DNA of 43,321 nucleotides, from the NCBI GenBank assembly GCA_020346245.1, contig CP070778.1, positions 992,037 to 1,035,357 of the forward strand. Direction: 5' to 3'. Of the stretch, positions 25,495 through 34,475 are shown one piece after another (position 1 is the first letter of the stretch; every line of letters begins with the position of its first letter). A program made the position numbers and the translations under genes. Below the pieces are notes generated by a model that was not told the DNA's origin, made no database searches, and saw nothing but the letters and a program-made list of their open reading frames with translations. The DNA comes from Flavobacteriaceae bacterium. Its GTDB lineage: Bacteria > Bacteroidota > Bacteroidia > Flavobacteriales > Flavobacteriaceae.

Positions 25495-27930
25495 TTATCC
25501 CATTATTACTTCCACAGTATGTTCCTTGCCTTTTTCAAGTATTGGTACAATGTTAGAATTTATTTCTTTCCCATTTACCAGGATTTGTTTTATCCCTTTG
25601 CTAATGTGTTTCGGGTTTTTGACATCGATATTATAGGTAACATCCCTAAACACCCTTTTCATCTTAAAACCGTCCCATGCAGAAGGGATACAAGGATTTA
25701 TTGCTAATCCATCATAATCCGGGCTAATTCCTAAAATATGCTGTGTTATTGCGTAGAAATTCCAGGAGGCGGTACCAGAAAGCCAGGAGTTTTTAGCTTC
25801 ACCCGGCTTATGTGCCTCTTTACCCGCAATCATCTGACAATAGACATAGGGTTCAACTTTGTGCAATTCCGACAATTCCTCGAGAAAGCTGGGTGCAATT
25901 TTAGTGTAATAGTCATAGGCCTGATCTCCACGACCCAGCATGGTTTCACCAATCATGATCCAGGGGTTGTTATGACAAAAGATTCCCCCGTTTTCCTTAT
26001 ATCCAGCCGGATAAGTTGAAATCTCACCGTACTCTATGTAGTACTTAGTGAAGGCCGGGTAATTCAGGACAATACCATATTCACAATCCAAATATTTTTT
26101 TACCGCATTTAATGATTTTTCAACCATCCCATCTTCTTTGCCAATTTCTGCCATGGTGCACCAACCCTGGGATTCTATAAATATCTTTCCTTCTTCATTC
26201 TCTGATGATCCTACTCTGTTTCCAAAATAATCGTATGCCCGCAGGAACCAATCCCCATCCCAACCATGCTTTTTAACAGCTTCAATCATATCATCTACAT
26301 GTAACTGAGCGGCTTCAGCTTCTTCCTCTTTGCCAACCCGTTTACAAAGCTTTACATATTCCTTACCGTATACCACAAAAAGTCCGGCAATCATTAATGA
26401 TTCAGCACTACCACCTTTTTGGTTTTCGGTAGTTTGAAAAGATTCGTTGGGATCTTCAGAAAAACAATTCAAATTGAGGCAGTCATTCCAATCTGCTCTT
26501 CCTATAAAGGGTAGTTTATGTGGTCCCAGATTATTTACTACATGATAAAAAGAAGCTTTTAAATGTTCAAAATGAGTTTTGGCTCGTGCCGTATCATTAT
26601 CAAAAGGCACCATTTCGTCCAGCAGGGAAAAATCGCCTGTTTCTTTTATGTAGGCTGTTGTTGAAAGAATTAACCAAAGTGGATCGTCATTAAAGTTGCC
26701 GCCTACTGCAGCATTGCCTTTTTTTGTCAGGGGCTGATACTGATGGTAACAGGAGCCATCTTCAAACTGGGTAGAGGCAATATCATAAATACGTTCCCTG
26801 GCTCTTTCAGGAATTTGGTGTACAAAGCCAATTAGATCCTGATTAGAATCCCTAAACCCCATTCCACGGCCTATGCCCGATTCAAAGAAGGATGCAGAGC
26901 GCGACATATTAAACGTCACCATGCATTGATATTGATTCCAGATATTAACCATTCTGTCGAGTCTGGCATCTCCGGATTCAATTGAGATCTTACCCAATAA
27001 ATTATCCCAATACACCCTAAGGTCTTCAAGCGCTTTATTCACTTTTTCTGAAGTGTCATAGGCAGCGATCATCTCCTGTGCCGGTTGTTTATTGATGACC
27101 GATTTGCTTTCCCATTTATTATCTTTCTCAACCTCAACATAACCAAGCATGAATATCAATTCTTTTTCCTCTCCGGGCTTAAGTTCTATCTCCAGGTAAT
27201 GTGATGCAACTGGCGACCAGCCATGGGCAATTGAATTTTTTGATTTTCCTTCGTTAACTACATCAGGTGCATCCAAACCATTATAAAGGCCAACAAAGGA
27301 CTCCCTGTCTGTGTCATAACCTGTTATTGCGCTATTAACGGAGTAAAAAGCATAATGGTTTCGCCTCTCCTTAAATTCTGTCTTATGGTAAATTACGGAG
27401 TCTTTCACTTCAACTTCACCGGTTGAGAAGTTCCTCTGAAAATTGGTCATATCATCTTCTGCATTCCAAAGGCACCATTCAATAAAGGAAAACAGTTTTA
27501 TTTGCTTACTGTCTGATGAAGAATTCTTTAAGGAAACCTTTTGAATTTCGCCCCAGAAGCCCAGAGGAATAAATTGAAGTACTTCTGCCTCTATCCCTTT
27601 TTTGGTTCCCTTGAACTTTGTATAGCTCATGCCATGTCGGCATTCATAATGGTCTAATTCAGTTTTTAGGGGTTTCCAACCGGGAGACCAAATGGTATCA
27701 CCATCTTTAATATAAAAATATTTGCCCCCGTTATCTACAGGAATATTATTATATCTGTAACGGGTTAACCTTCGGAATTTGGCGTCCTTATAAAAAGTGT
27801 ACCCGCCACCGGTATTGGAGGTAAGTGAGAAAAAATCTTCATTCCCTAAGTAATTGATCCAGGGATAAGGTGTTTTGGGATTTGTAATTACATACTCTCT
27901 ATTCTCATCATCAAAGTGTCCGTACTTCAT
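25495..27930 (-). CDS. GH94 cellobiose phosphorylase-type enzyme
   Basis: An 811-residue cytoplasmic GH94 phosphorylase; no signal peptide. The start ([15 protein letters not shown] and [15 protein letters not shown]), [34 protein letters not shown], and [18 protein letters not shown] are strikingly close to what I recall of Cellvibrio gilvus cellobiose phosphorylase. Asp483 in WNDC is the general acid. It splits a beta-glucosyl disaccharide with phosphate into glucose 1-phosphate and glucose. The setting (GH17, GH149, GH30) points to beta-1,3-glucans, so laminaribiose is an alternative substrate. It is the last gene of the glucan operon, 33 nt after the GPH carrier. The family is certain; the linkage is not. 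Confidence 0.92.
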   Translation of the reverse strand: MKYGHFDDENREYVITNPKTPYPWINYLGNEDFFSLTSNTGGGYTFYKDAKFRRLTRYRYNNIPVDNGGKYFYIKDGDTIWSPGWKPLKTELDHYECRHGMSYTKFKGTKKGIEAEVLQFIPLGFWGEIQKVSLKNSSSDSKQIKLFSFIEWCLWNAEDDMTNFQRNFSTGEVEVKDSVIYHKTEFKERRNHYAFYSVNSAITGYDTDRESFVGLYNGLDAPDVVNEGKSKNSIAHGWSPVASHYLEIELKPGEEKELIFMLGYVEVEKDNKWESKSVINKQPAQEMIAAYDTSEKVNKALEDLRVYWDNLLGKISIESGDARLDRMVNIWNQYQCMVTFNMSRSASFFESGIGRGMGFRDSNQDLIGFVHQIPERARERIYDIASTQFEDGSCYHQYQPLTKKGNAAVGGNFNDDPLWLILSTTAYIKETGDFSLLDEMVPFDNDTARAKTHFEHLKASFYHVVNNLGPHKLPFIGRADWNDCLNLNCFSEDPNESFQTTENQKGGSAESLMIAGLFVVYGKEYVKLCKRVGKEEEAEAAQLHVDDMIEAVKKHGWDGDWFLRAYDYFGNRVGSSENEEGKIFIESQGWCTMAEIGKEDGMVEKSLNAVKKYLDCEYGIVLNYPAFTKYYIEYGEISTYPAGYKENGGIFCHNNPWIMIGETMLGRGDQAYDYYTKIAPSFLEELSELHKVEPYVYCQMIAGKEAHKPGEAKNSWLSGTASWNFYAITQHILGISPDYDGLAINPCIPSAWDGFKMKRVFRDVTYNIDVKNPKHISKGIKQILVNGKEINSNIVPILEKGKEHTVEVIMG

Positions 27931-27963
27931 ATTGCGGATATTTAAAATTTCCTTATTAGGTGT

Positions 27964-29568
27964 TTATTCGTTTCGTCTTCTCGTATTCAACTCCAGGGTA
28001 ATTGCATCGAGCTTTTTTTGATTGAGCGGGTAAAGAAGCATTAAACCTGCTGCTATGATCGTAATGATTGCCGGCACCCAACTCATCAACATTATGATTC
28101 CAGGCACTGATCCCTTTATAGCTTCGGCATCCTGCCCGTTATAATGAAAAGCACCTAGTATCAAACCAATTATTGCACCCGCGATGCCACCTCCAAATTT
28201 AGTTGCAAATGACCCAGCTGAATATATTAGTCCCGTAGCTCTTCGTCCGTTTTTAAACTCTGAATAATCTGCTGCATCACCAAGCATTACAAAAAACAAA
28301 GTAGGAAAAATAGCCGCTGCCAATTCAGAAGCAATCCCAATCGAAAAAATGGCTTCAATATCATTTGGTCCGCAAAAAGCAAGCAAAGCGTTAACCCCAC
28401 CTGAAAATATTAGTGCATATATAAATAAATTACGTTTACCCAATTTCTTTGCTAAAGGTGTAGTAATCATTGCACCGGCCACAGAAGCGATCATCAATCC
28501 AATCAAAAAGGATGCAGCTAACAGTTGATTATTTAAATAATGAGTAAAATAAATGATAACAATACCTTGCTTTATAGAATTGTATATATTGAATAATAGC
28601 CCGATGACCAATAATACAAGCCATGGTTTATTTGAAATTAAATCTTTAAAATCTTGCTTTAAATTATTTTTTTGTGCCTTTGGAGGTTGAATTCTTTCCT
28701 TAGTAGTATAAAATGTAATAAGCATAAAAAGAGCCATGAAAACAGACATCAAGTACATCGAATTACTGTAACCACGCTTTTGATCAATAATTGAAATCTT
28801 ACTTTCGTTTATACTAGGCTCTCCCTCGACAATAAAGGCATACTTCTTATTTGCCTCCATAGAAAAACTCTTTCTGGGAGTTGGAATATTTTCTTCATAA
28901 TCCATAGTATTATCATCCCATGTGAACATTGCAATTCCATCTTCAGTCTTAATATTAACATTCTCAAAATCCTCAGAAACAGAAACCACTACACTGAATT
29001 TTTCCTTGTCCAGTTCATTAACCACTACTATAGGGTTAACATTTCCATAATAAGCGACTAAAAAAAGTAAAGCTCCCTGAACAATCATACCACCTCCAAA
29101 AGCTCCTACCATTCTAAAAGAACCCAAACTTGTTCTCTCTTTGTCATCACCGGTCATTACTGCCATAAGGGCCCCGTAAGGAACATTATTAGCGGTATAG
29201 ATTAATGTGAAAAAAATATAGGTTATATAGGCATAAATAATTTTACCTGAAGATCCAAGATCAGGACTAGTAAATAGTAAAGAAAGAATGGCAGCAAGCG
29301 GAATGGCGGTCCATAAAATCCAAGGGCGAAATTTTCCGTACTTAGATTTTGTCCTGTCACCAATAATACCCATCAACACATCGCTAATACCATCACTAAA
29401 GCGAGCAACCAGCATCAATACACCCACAGTAACGGGGCTCAATCCAAAAACATCTGTATAAAAGATAAATAAAAAGGTAGCTACTCCTCTCCAGGCAATA
29501 TTTGCCGCACCATCTCCTAAGGCATAACCAACTTTTTCTTTTATTGATATTTTTTTTGTTAAAGACAT
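27964..29568 (-). CDS. GPH-family sugar:cation symporter with a large outward loop
   Basis: A 534-residue MFS carrier of the MelB-like GPH family. KVGYALGDGAANIAWRGVATFLFIFYTDVFGLS, DGISDVLMGIIGDRTKSKYGKFRPW and NNVPYGALMAVMTGDDKERT are signature pieces. Typical members are about 450-480 residues. Here about 95 hydrophilic, strand-rich residues (about 175-268) sit between helices 5 and 6, which by MelB topology face the periplasm. The insert has no Cys and contains SFSMEANKKYAFIVEG. It probably imports a beta-glucan oligosaccharide or glucose with H+ or Na+ for GH94 and GH149. It lies between a GH17 gene (42 nt) and the GH94 gene (33 nt). Confidence 0.87.
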   Translation of the reverse strand: MSLTKKISIKEKVGYALGDGAANIAWRGVATFLFIFYTDVFGLSPVTVGVLMLVARFSDGISDVLMGIIGDRTKSKYGKFRPWILWTAIPLAAILSLLFTSPDLGSSGKIIYAYITYIFFTLIYTANNVPYGALMAVMTGDDKERTSLGSFRMVGAFGGGMIVQGALLFLVAYYGNVNPIVVVNELDKEKFSVVVSVSEDFENVNIKTEDGIAMFTWDDNTMDYEENIPTPRKSFSMEANKKYAFIVEGEPSINESKISIIDQKRGYSNSMYLMSVFMALFMLITFYTTKERIQPPKAQKNNLKQDFKDLISNKPWLVLLVIGLLFNIYNSIKQGIVIIYFTHYLNNQLLAASFLIGLMIASVAGAMITTPLAKKLGKRNLFIYALIFSGGVNALLAFCGPNDIEAIFSIGIASELAAAIFPTLFFVMLGDAADYSEFKNGRRATGLIYSAGSFATKFGGGIAGAIIGLILGAFHYNGQDAEAIKGSVPGIIMLMSWVPAIITIIAAGLMLLYPLNQKKLDAITLELNTRRRNE

Positions 29569-29610
29569 GTGCTATTTATTTTGAAAAGTACATCCAGAAG
29601 CCAATACTCC

Positions 29611-30552
29611 TTAGTTAGCTGTTTCATTAGAAAACAATTCCCTCATCACTAGTTTTGGAGTTCGGTCTACTTTAAATAATCCCCAGTGCTTTTCAGGTTC
29701 GAGGACCTCGTTAGATCCTTTCCAGGGTTCATCAAAGGCTTCAAAAACAAAGGTGAGAATATTATCTTCCTCACACCAGTTAACCAAATCATTGTAATAC
29801 ATCCGCTGGTATTCCTCACTAACATTCGTTGGACAAATACCTTTTCCATTTGAAAAAGTTGTCCAGCCTGCTTCCGTAATTATCACGGGTTTATTTGGAT
29901 AGGAATCCGCTACAGCATAATAATTTTGTTTGGTATATTCCAGAGCCTCATGAATGTTCTTATACTCCCACACAGGGTATGTATGGATAGAAATGAAATC
30001 AACTTCTTCTACCAAATCTTTGAGCTTATCAAGCCAGGGTAGGTAATTTTCACAGAAAGTAACCGGTTGTTTGGCTCCTTTTTTAATCATCTTCACATAA
30101 TTGATGACGGCATCAACAGGCACATAGTGATCTGTCCAATCAACACAAGCCTCATTCCCGGCAGATAATGAGAAAATGATATCCGAGTACTTGTTTGCCA
30201 TCTGAATCAATTTCTTAATTTGGGCGACATTTGTAATTTTATTTTTCTCAAGTTGCTCTTCAGTATACGATCCTCCCCAGGGACAACCATAATTATTGGC
30301 CTCAGCAACAATATAGGCGCCCAGCATTACTTTAAAATTCAGCTTTTCTTTTTCAATGACCTCCAGTACTGTTTGGGCGTGTTTGTCACAGTCGTATAAT
30401 CTAAGGTATCTCCAGTGTTTATGAAGAAGTAGCAGATCCTCTTTGATTTCATCGTAGCTAGGAAAAACGTCTCCAGGCCTCTGTCCTTCTCTAAAACCTG
30501 AATAACAAATTGCCTTTCCTGCTTCTATATATAATTCTTTAGTATAACTCAT
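29611..30552 (-). CDS. GH17-family glucan hydrolase without signal peptide (1)
   Basis: A 313-residue GH17 (clan GH-A) enzyme made only of the TIM barrel. FSLSAGNEACVDW holds the acid/base Glu134 and KPVIITEAGWTTFS the nucleophile Glu227. FISIHTYPVWEYKNIHEALEYT and the C-terminal EAFDEPWKG are usual for bacterial GH17. There is no signal peptide, so it should be cytoplasmic, unlike the laminarinase-type GH17 of the same operon. With the next gene it shares GF-x-EGQRPGD near the N-terminus, which marks a distinct subgroup. Possible roles are hydrolysis of short beta-1,3-gluco-oligosaccharides or transglycosylation; the sequence does not decide. It lies 40 nt after its paralogue. Confidence 0.83.
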   Translation of the reverse strand: MSYTKELYIEAGKAICYSGFREGQRPGDVFPSYDEIKEDLLLLHKHWRYLRLYDCDKHAQTVLEVIEKEKLNFKVMLGAYIVAEANNYGCPWGGSYTEEQLEKNKITNVAQIKKLIQMANKYSDIIFSLSAGNEACVDWTDHYVPVDAVINYVKMIKKGAKQPVTFCENYLPWLDKLKDLVEEVDFISIHTYPVWEYKNIHEALEYTKQNYYAVADSYPNKPVIITEAGWTTFSNGKGICPTNVSEEYQRMYYNDLVNWCEEDNILTFVFEAFDEPWKGSNEVLEPEKHWGLFKVDRTPKLVMRELFSNETAN

Positions 30553-30592
30553 TTTGCAATAACAGCTTTTATAAACTATTAGAATATTTACT

Positions 30593-31501
30593 CTAAAACT
30601 TTAGTTTTTCATATTTATCCCAAAGCCCCCAGTAAGCGCCAACATCGCCCTCTGCTCCTACTTTCCATGATTCGTCAAAGGATGAAAAATAGAAAATATC
30701 TATCTCTTCTTTCGCCGACCATACCTGGGTATTAATAAAATATTTCATAGCATTTACTTCAGAGGCATATGCTGCATTTAAATTACCCCCCTCACTGGGC
30801 CAACCTGTTTCAGTAATAATTACTTTCTTACCTTTCGCTGCTTCAACGGCCTGGGCAAACATTTGCTTCATATGGAGCAAGGAATATTCCAATGGACAAC
30901 TTTCCCAATAAGGATAACAATTTGCCAAAATTACATCAGAAGCCTCTGTTATTCTTGGATGAACGCTAAACTCATAATAAGCATCTACATAGCCCATTGG
31001 AACATCCGGAATTGCTTTTTTAACCCTGTACATAAAATCTAAAAGCTCATCTTCCGTTAATTCCTTGCGGTACAAAACTTCATTACCCACAGCTGCTATA
31101 TCTACATGGCCGTCTTTTGCCAATTTAATAAGGCCTGCAATTTCTCTTTCATTAATCTCCGGATCATCACCCAACCAGGCACCTACCAGGGTTTTTATGC
31201 CAAATTCACGAGCTATTTTGGGAATAAATTCATTTCCGTCTGTGCATGAAAACGAACGAACCCATTTCGTATAGGGCTGAATAATTTGCATTCGCCTTCT
31301 TACTTGTTCCTCTGTAATAATATCCCCCGGCCTTTGCCCGTCTTCATATAAACTAAAACATAATCCGTGCATTCCGGTCTCTACGGTTTTTCTCCATAGC
31401 TCCTTTAACTGTTCTGATGAAAGTTTACCAAAATCGACATCGGATGATTCTGTAAGATCAATTTCTTTTAGTGAAAATTCATGTCCCTCTCTATACGACA
31501 T
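30593..31501 (-). CDS. GH17-family glucan hydrolase without signal peptide (2)
   Basis: A 302-residue cytoplasmic GH17 barrel. DIAAVGNEVLYRK has the acid/base Glu141 and KKVIITETGWPSEGG the nucleophile Glu231. LCFSLYEDGQRPGDIITEEQVRRRMQII parallels the other signal-less GH17, but the two differ strongly elsewhere, so the duplication is old. This one is closer to plant/fungal-type GH17 around ETGWPSEGG. The first 40 residues (a hydrophilic leader) precede the barrel. Both genes are coupled in the glucan operon and both catalytic pairs are intact, so each is likely active on imported oligosaccharide, perhaps with different chain length or linkage. It follows the second GPH carrier by 107 nt. 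Confidence 0.83.
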   Translation of the reverse strand: MSYREGHEFSLKEIDLTESSDVDFGKLSSEQLKELWRKTVETGMHGLCFSLYEDGQRPGDIITEEQVRRRMQIIQPYTKWVRSFSCTDGNEFIPKIAREFGIKTLVGAWLGDDPEINEREIAGLIKLAKDGHVDIAAVGNEVLYRKELTEDELLDFMYRVKKAIPDVPMGYVDAYYEFSVHPRITEASDVILANCYPYWESCPLEYSLLHMKQMFAQAVEAAKGKKVIITETGWPSEGGNLNAAYASEVNAMKYFINTQVWSAKEEIDIFYFSSFDESWKVGAEGDVGAYWGLWDKYEKLKF

Positions 31502-31608
31502 ATTATATTTATTTTAATTTTTAGTTATTATTCTATAACCCCAAACATTTTTCAATATCCACTAACCCCGGGGAAAATAATTTTTTGGTTCTATGATGGA
31601 AGTCAATT

Positions 31609-33036
31609 TTAGCTTTGTCCATTCTTACGTTTAGCCAATTCTGCACTAATTTCATTGGAACGTTCTTCAGTAAGGTCATAATTGCGCATTACATAGATGG
31701 CAACGAGAGTTCCAAGAATTGGGAAACCGGAATAAAATAACCTTAAACCCAGTATCGCTCCATCGGGCTGAACAGCCGCATCCGGATTGAAACCTACAAG
31801 AGACATTATAGTACCGGTTAATAATCCTGCAATGGCAAATCCAAACTTTACCATCCACCAATATATTGCACCAAAAATACCTTCTCTTCGTTCTCCAGTA
31901 TTTAGTTCATCCAAATCTATCACATCAGCGGTCATAGACATCATTAGTGTAAATAAACTGCCAATACCAAATGCGAAAAAGGGTAGAGCGATAATAAACA
32001 TATAGGGCTTTCCCGGAATAAAGAGAAACCAAAGCATTATATATCCTAAAACAGAAATAGCTTGTGAGACAATAAAGGCTTTTTTCTTTCCCATTTTTTT
32101 GGACATGAAAGTGATAATAGGAATCACAATAAATGTAGTAGCCAAAGCTCCAACACTACCGAATAAAGTAGGCCAAACTCCGGCGGCTCCGGCATCACCG
32201 CCGAACAAATAATAAACAACGATGAAAAATGAAAAACTTGCGATAGTGTAAAAGGTATTATAGATCAAAAACGTAGCAATGCATAATTGTCTAAAAGGCT
32301 TTGATTTAAACGCTTCCTTGAAACCTACTAAGATCTTTTTTAAACTTCCTCCAATACCTTTTATACTCAAAGGGGCATAATCTGCATTTAGAGTAGATTC
32401 ACTTTTAATAAAAATGGCAGGCACCATGGCAAAAATCATGCATATAATTCCTACCCATACAGCAAGGGTCCTTGTGGCTACATCTGCTGATTCAAACAAT
32501 CCCTGATCATACATAAATACCCAAAACCAGGGGGCTATCACCCATGCCCATTGTCCGATCCACTGGGCAATCGCCATAATATCAGTACGTTCATGAAAGT
32601 CATTGCTCATTTCATAGCCCATGGCTACATAGGGTACACTGAAAATGGTTAATCCTAAATAGAATACAAAGGACCATAATAAAAAATAGGTGAAATTATA
32701 ATCAAGTCCATTTACACGATACAGTTGCCACATAATGACAAATGAAACACCCATAATTACAGCACCCAAAAACACGTAATGCCTCCTTCTTCCCCATTTA
32801 GATTTAGTATTGTCCGAAATAAAACCCATAATTGGGTCGGTAATGGAGTCAAACACCCTGGGAAGAAAGAACAACACCCCCCACATCCAACCCGGAAAAC
32901 CTAAATCCTGTACTAAAACCACCATAAATATACCGAGCGCTGCAGGGAACATTTGATTGGCAAGCATACCGATCCCGAAAGCTACTTTCTGCCCGTACGG
33001 GACTTTACTTTTTATTGCTGCACTTTGATTTGACAT
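31609..33036 (-). CDS. GPH-family sugar:cation symporter
   Basis: A 475-residue MFS carrier of the GPH family with standard length. KVAFGIGMLANQMFPAALGIFMVVLVQDLGFPGWMWGVLFFLPRVFDSITDPIMGFISDNTKSKWGRRRHYV is the signature first half. SVPYVAMGYEMSNDFHERTD is the TM4-5 region, and SMTADVIDLDELNTGERREGIFGAIYWW lies in the second half. It differs clearly from the other GPH protein in the operon and lacks its periplasmic insert. It should import oligosaccharides or a monosaccharide with a cation. Neighbours are the GH17 lipoprotein (139 nt upstream, long enough for an internal promoter) and the cytoplasmic GH17 pair. Confidence 0.88.
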   Translation of the reverse strand: MSNQSAAIKSKVPYGQKVAFGIGMLANQMFPAALGIFMVVLVQDLGFPGWMWGVLFFLPRVFDSITDPIMGFISDNTKSKWGRRRHYVFLGAVIMGVSFVIMWQLYRVNGLDYNFTYFLLWSFVFYLGLTIFSVPYVAMGYEMSNDFHERTDIMAIAQWIGQWAWVIAPWFWVFMYDQGLFESADVATRTLAVWVGIICMIFAMVPAIFIKSESTLNADYAPLSIKGIGGSLKKILVGFKEAFKSKPFRQLCIATFLIYNTFYTIASFSFFIVVYYLFGGDAGAAGVWPTLFGSVGALATTFIVIPIITFMSKKMGKKKAFIVSQAISVLGYIMLWFLFIPGKPYMFIIALPFFAFGIGSLFTLMMSMTADVIDLDELNTGERREGIFGAIYWWMVKFGFAIAGLLTGTIMSLVGFNPDAAVQPDGAILGLRLFYSGFPILGTLVAIYVMRNYDLTEERSNEISAELAKRKNGQS

Positions 33037-33175
33037 GTTTTTAGAGTTTTAGATTGCTATTAGTTATTTTAGGTTTATTTCAGATTTTAATCTCATCCTG
33101 TAATAACTATAAATTAGTTAAAGATAGATCAAGGTATTTTATTAATCATTATCCTCTCGAGGTAGATTAGAATTA

Positions 33176-34471
33176 TTAAGGAGCTTTGGTTTCACTGGCA
33201 AGTGGTGGCGCCATAACATCTTGCATCAAAGCATCACTATCTCCGTCATAGGTCTTTGTAATGGGTTCCCCGTTTCTGGTTAATCCTTCAAAGACACCTT
33301 CGTCTACTAAACTCCAAATTGGATATTTGGCCTGACTTTTTAAATTTATCATTCCGAAATGATTCTCAGAACCATTTGGATTTTTAGCATCTTTCCATGG
33401 TTCATCAAAGCCTTCGAAATAAAAACATGAAATACCAGCGGTATTGGTCCATTCGCGCATGTGCTTATAATACAGCGCTTGCTTATATTCATCAGTGGCT
33501 CTGGAACCTGAAGAACCATAGAATCCATCAGAGGTTGTTGCCCATCCGGTTTCACCAATGTGTATTGGTTTGTTTACCCCTATACTTTTCATATAACCTG
33601 AAACACTGTCGTATTGAGACATTGCAAACTCTTTAGCACGAAGCATTGCTGCATCTATCTTTTCAATATCGGATAAATCCTCTTCTTCTTTGGGAATTCC
33701 CCAAAATTCAGGATTATAATGTGTATTATGATAGGGATAGGTGTGCATAGAGATATAGTCTACGGCATTATATAATTTTTCAAGATCTTCGGTATGATAT
33801 TCGGCACCACCTCCACCCCATGATGAAAAGTCATCAGAGCTTGTTATCCATAAATCTTCCGGAAGTTTACCCTCTTTTTTTAAATCCTGGAGGTGGGTTA
33901 CCCATTTTAATATCACTCTTGGTTGCACATAATAAGTTGCCGCCCATTTTACCATTGCTTCGTTACCCACGGCGATAATTTTTACAATATCCGGATATTG
34001 ATTTGCCAAATATGACGCTACTAAAATTTGATTTGCATTGGCTTCACTTTCCCCTTCGTGATCAGGAGGCACAGCTGTCCATGCATTTTTACAATCTATC
34101 CAGGCACCTAACATCACATACATTTCAAAATCGGAATCTTCTTCTTTTAATTCGCTAATAGCCTTCAATAAATTAGTGGCCTGGGGTAAGTGAACTTTAT
34201 AAGTTCGTACAATTTTAACCCCCATTGCTGCCAGGAGTTTCATGTCTTCCTTAAGTTCATCAATGGCCGGTTCTACACCGTGATCAACATTCCTGTAACC
34301 CCCATATGACATTGCTAAAAAATCCGGATTACCCAGAATGTCCTTTGCGCTTAAACTTTTTACTTCCTTCACAGCATTAGTTTTGATCTCTTTTTTAGAA
34401 TTATTTTTGCATGAAAAAGCTGTTATTACCAATAGCATCAGGTAAATAATTGTTTTTATATCTTTTCTCAT
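33176..34471 (-). CDS. GH17 lipoprotein, probable endo-beta-1,3-glucanase (laminarinase)
   Basis: A 431-residue GH17 lipoprotein. KTIIYLMLLVITAFSC is the signal with lipidated Cys21. The barrel holds IIAVGNEAMVKW (acid/base Glu171) and KPIHIGETGWATT (nucleophile Glu307), plus VDYISMHTYPYHNTHYNP and the late FEGFDEPWKDAKNPNGSENHFG. The likely role is cutting beta-1,3-glucan such as laminarin in the cell envelope. Residues after Cys (KNNSKKE) do not form the acidic surface-export signal, so a periplasmic location is more probable. It starts 4 nt after the GH149-type gene. The 'FEGF-DEPWK' ending is shared with the cytoplasmic GH17s. Family membership is firm; endo versus exo action is inferred. 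Confidence 0.88.
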   Translation of the reverse strand: MRKDIKTIIYLMLLVITAFSCKNNSKKEIKTNAVKEVKSLSAKDILGNPDFLAMSYGGYRNVDHGVEPAIDELKEDMKLLAAMGVKIVRTYKVHLPQATNLLKAISELKEEDSDFEMYVMLGAWIDCKNAWTAVPPDHEGESEANANQILVASYLANQYPDIVKIIAVGNEAMVKWAATYYVQPRVILKWVTHLQDLKKEGKLPEDLWITSSDDFSSWGGGGAEYHTEDLEKLYNAVDYISMHTYPYHNTHYNPEFWGIPKEEEDLSDIEKIDAAMLRAKEFAMSQYDSVSGYMKSIGVNKPIHIGETGWATTSDGFYGSSGSRATDEYKQALYYKHMREWTNTAGISCFYFEGFDEPWKDAKNPNGSENHFGMINLKSQAKYPIWSLVDEGVFEGLTRNGEPITKTYDGDSDALMQDVMAPPLASETKAP

Positions 34472-34475
34472 GTCT

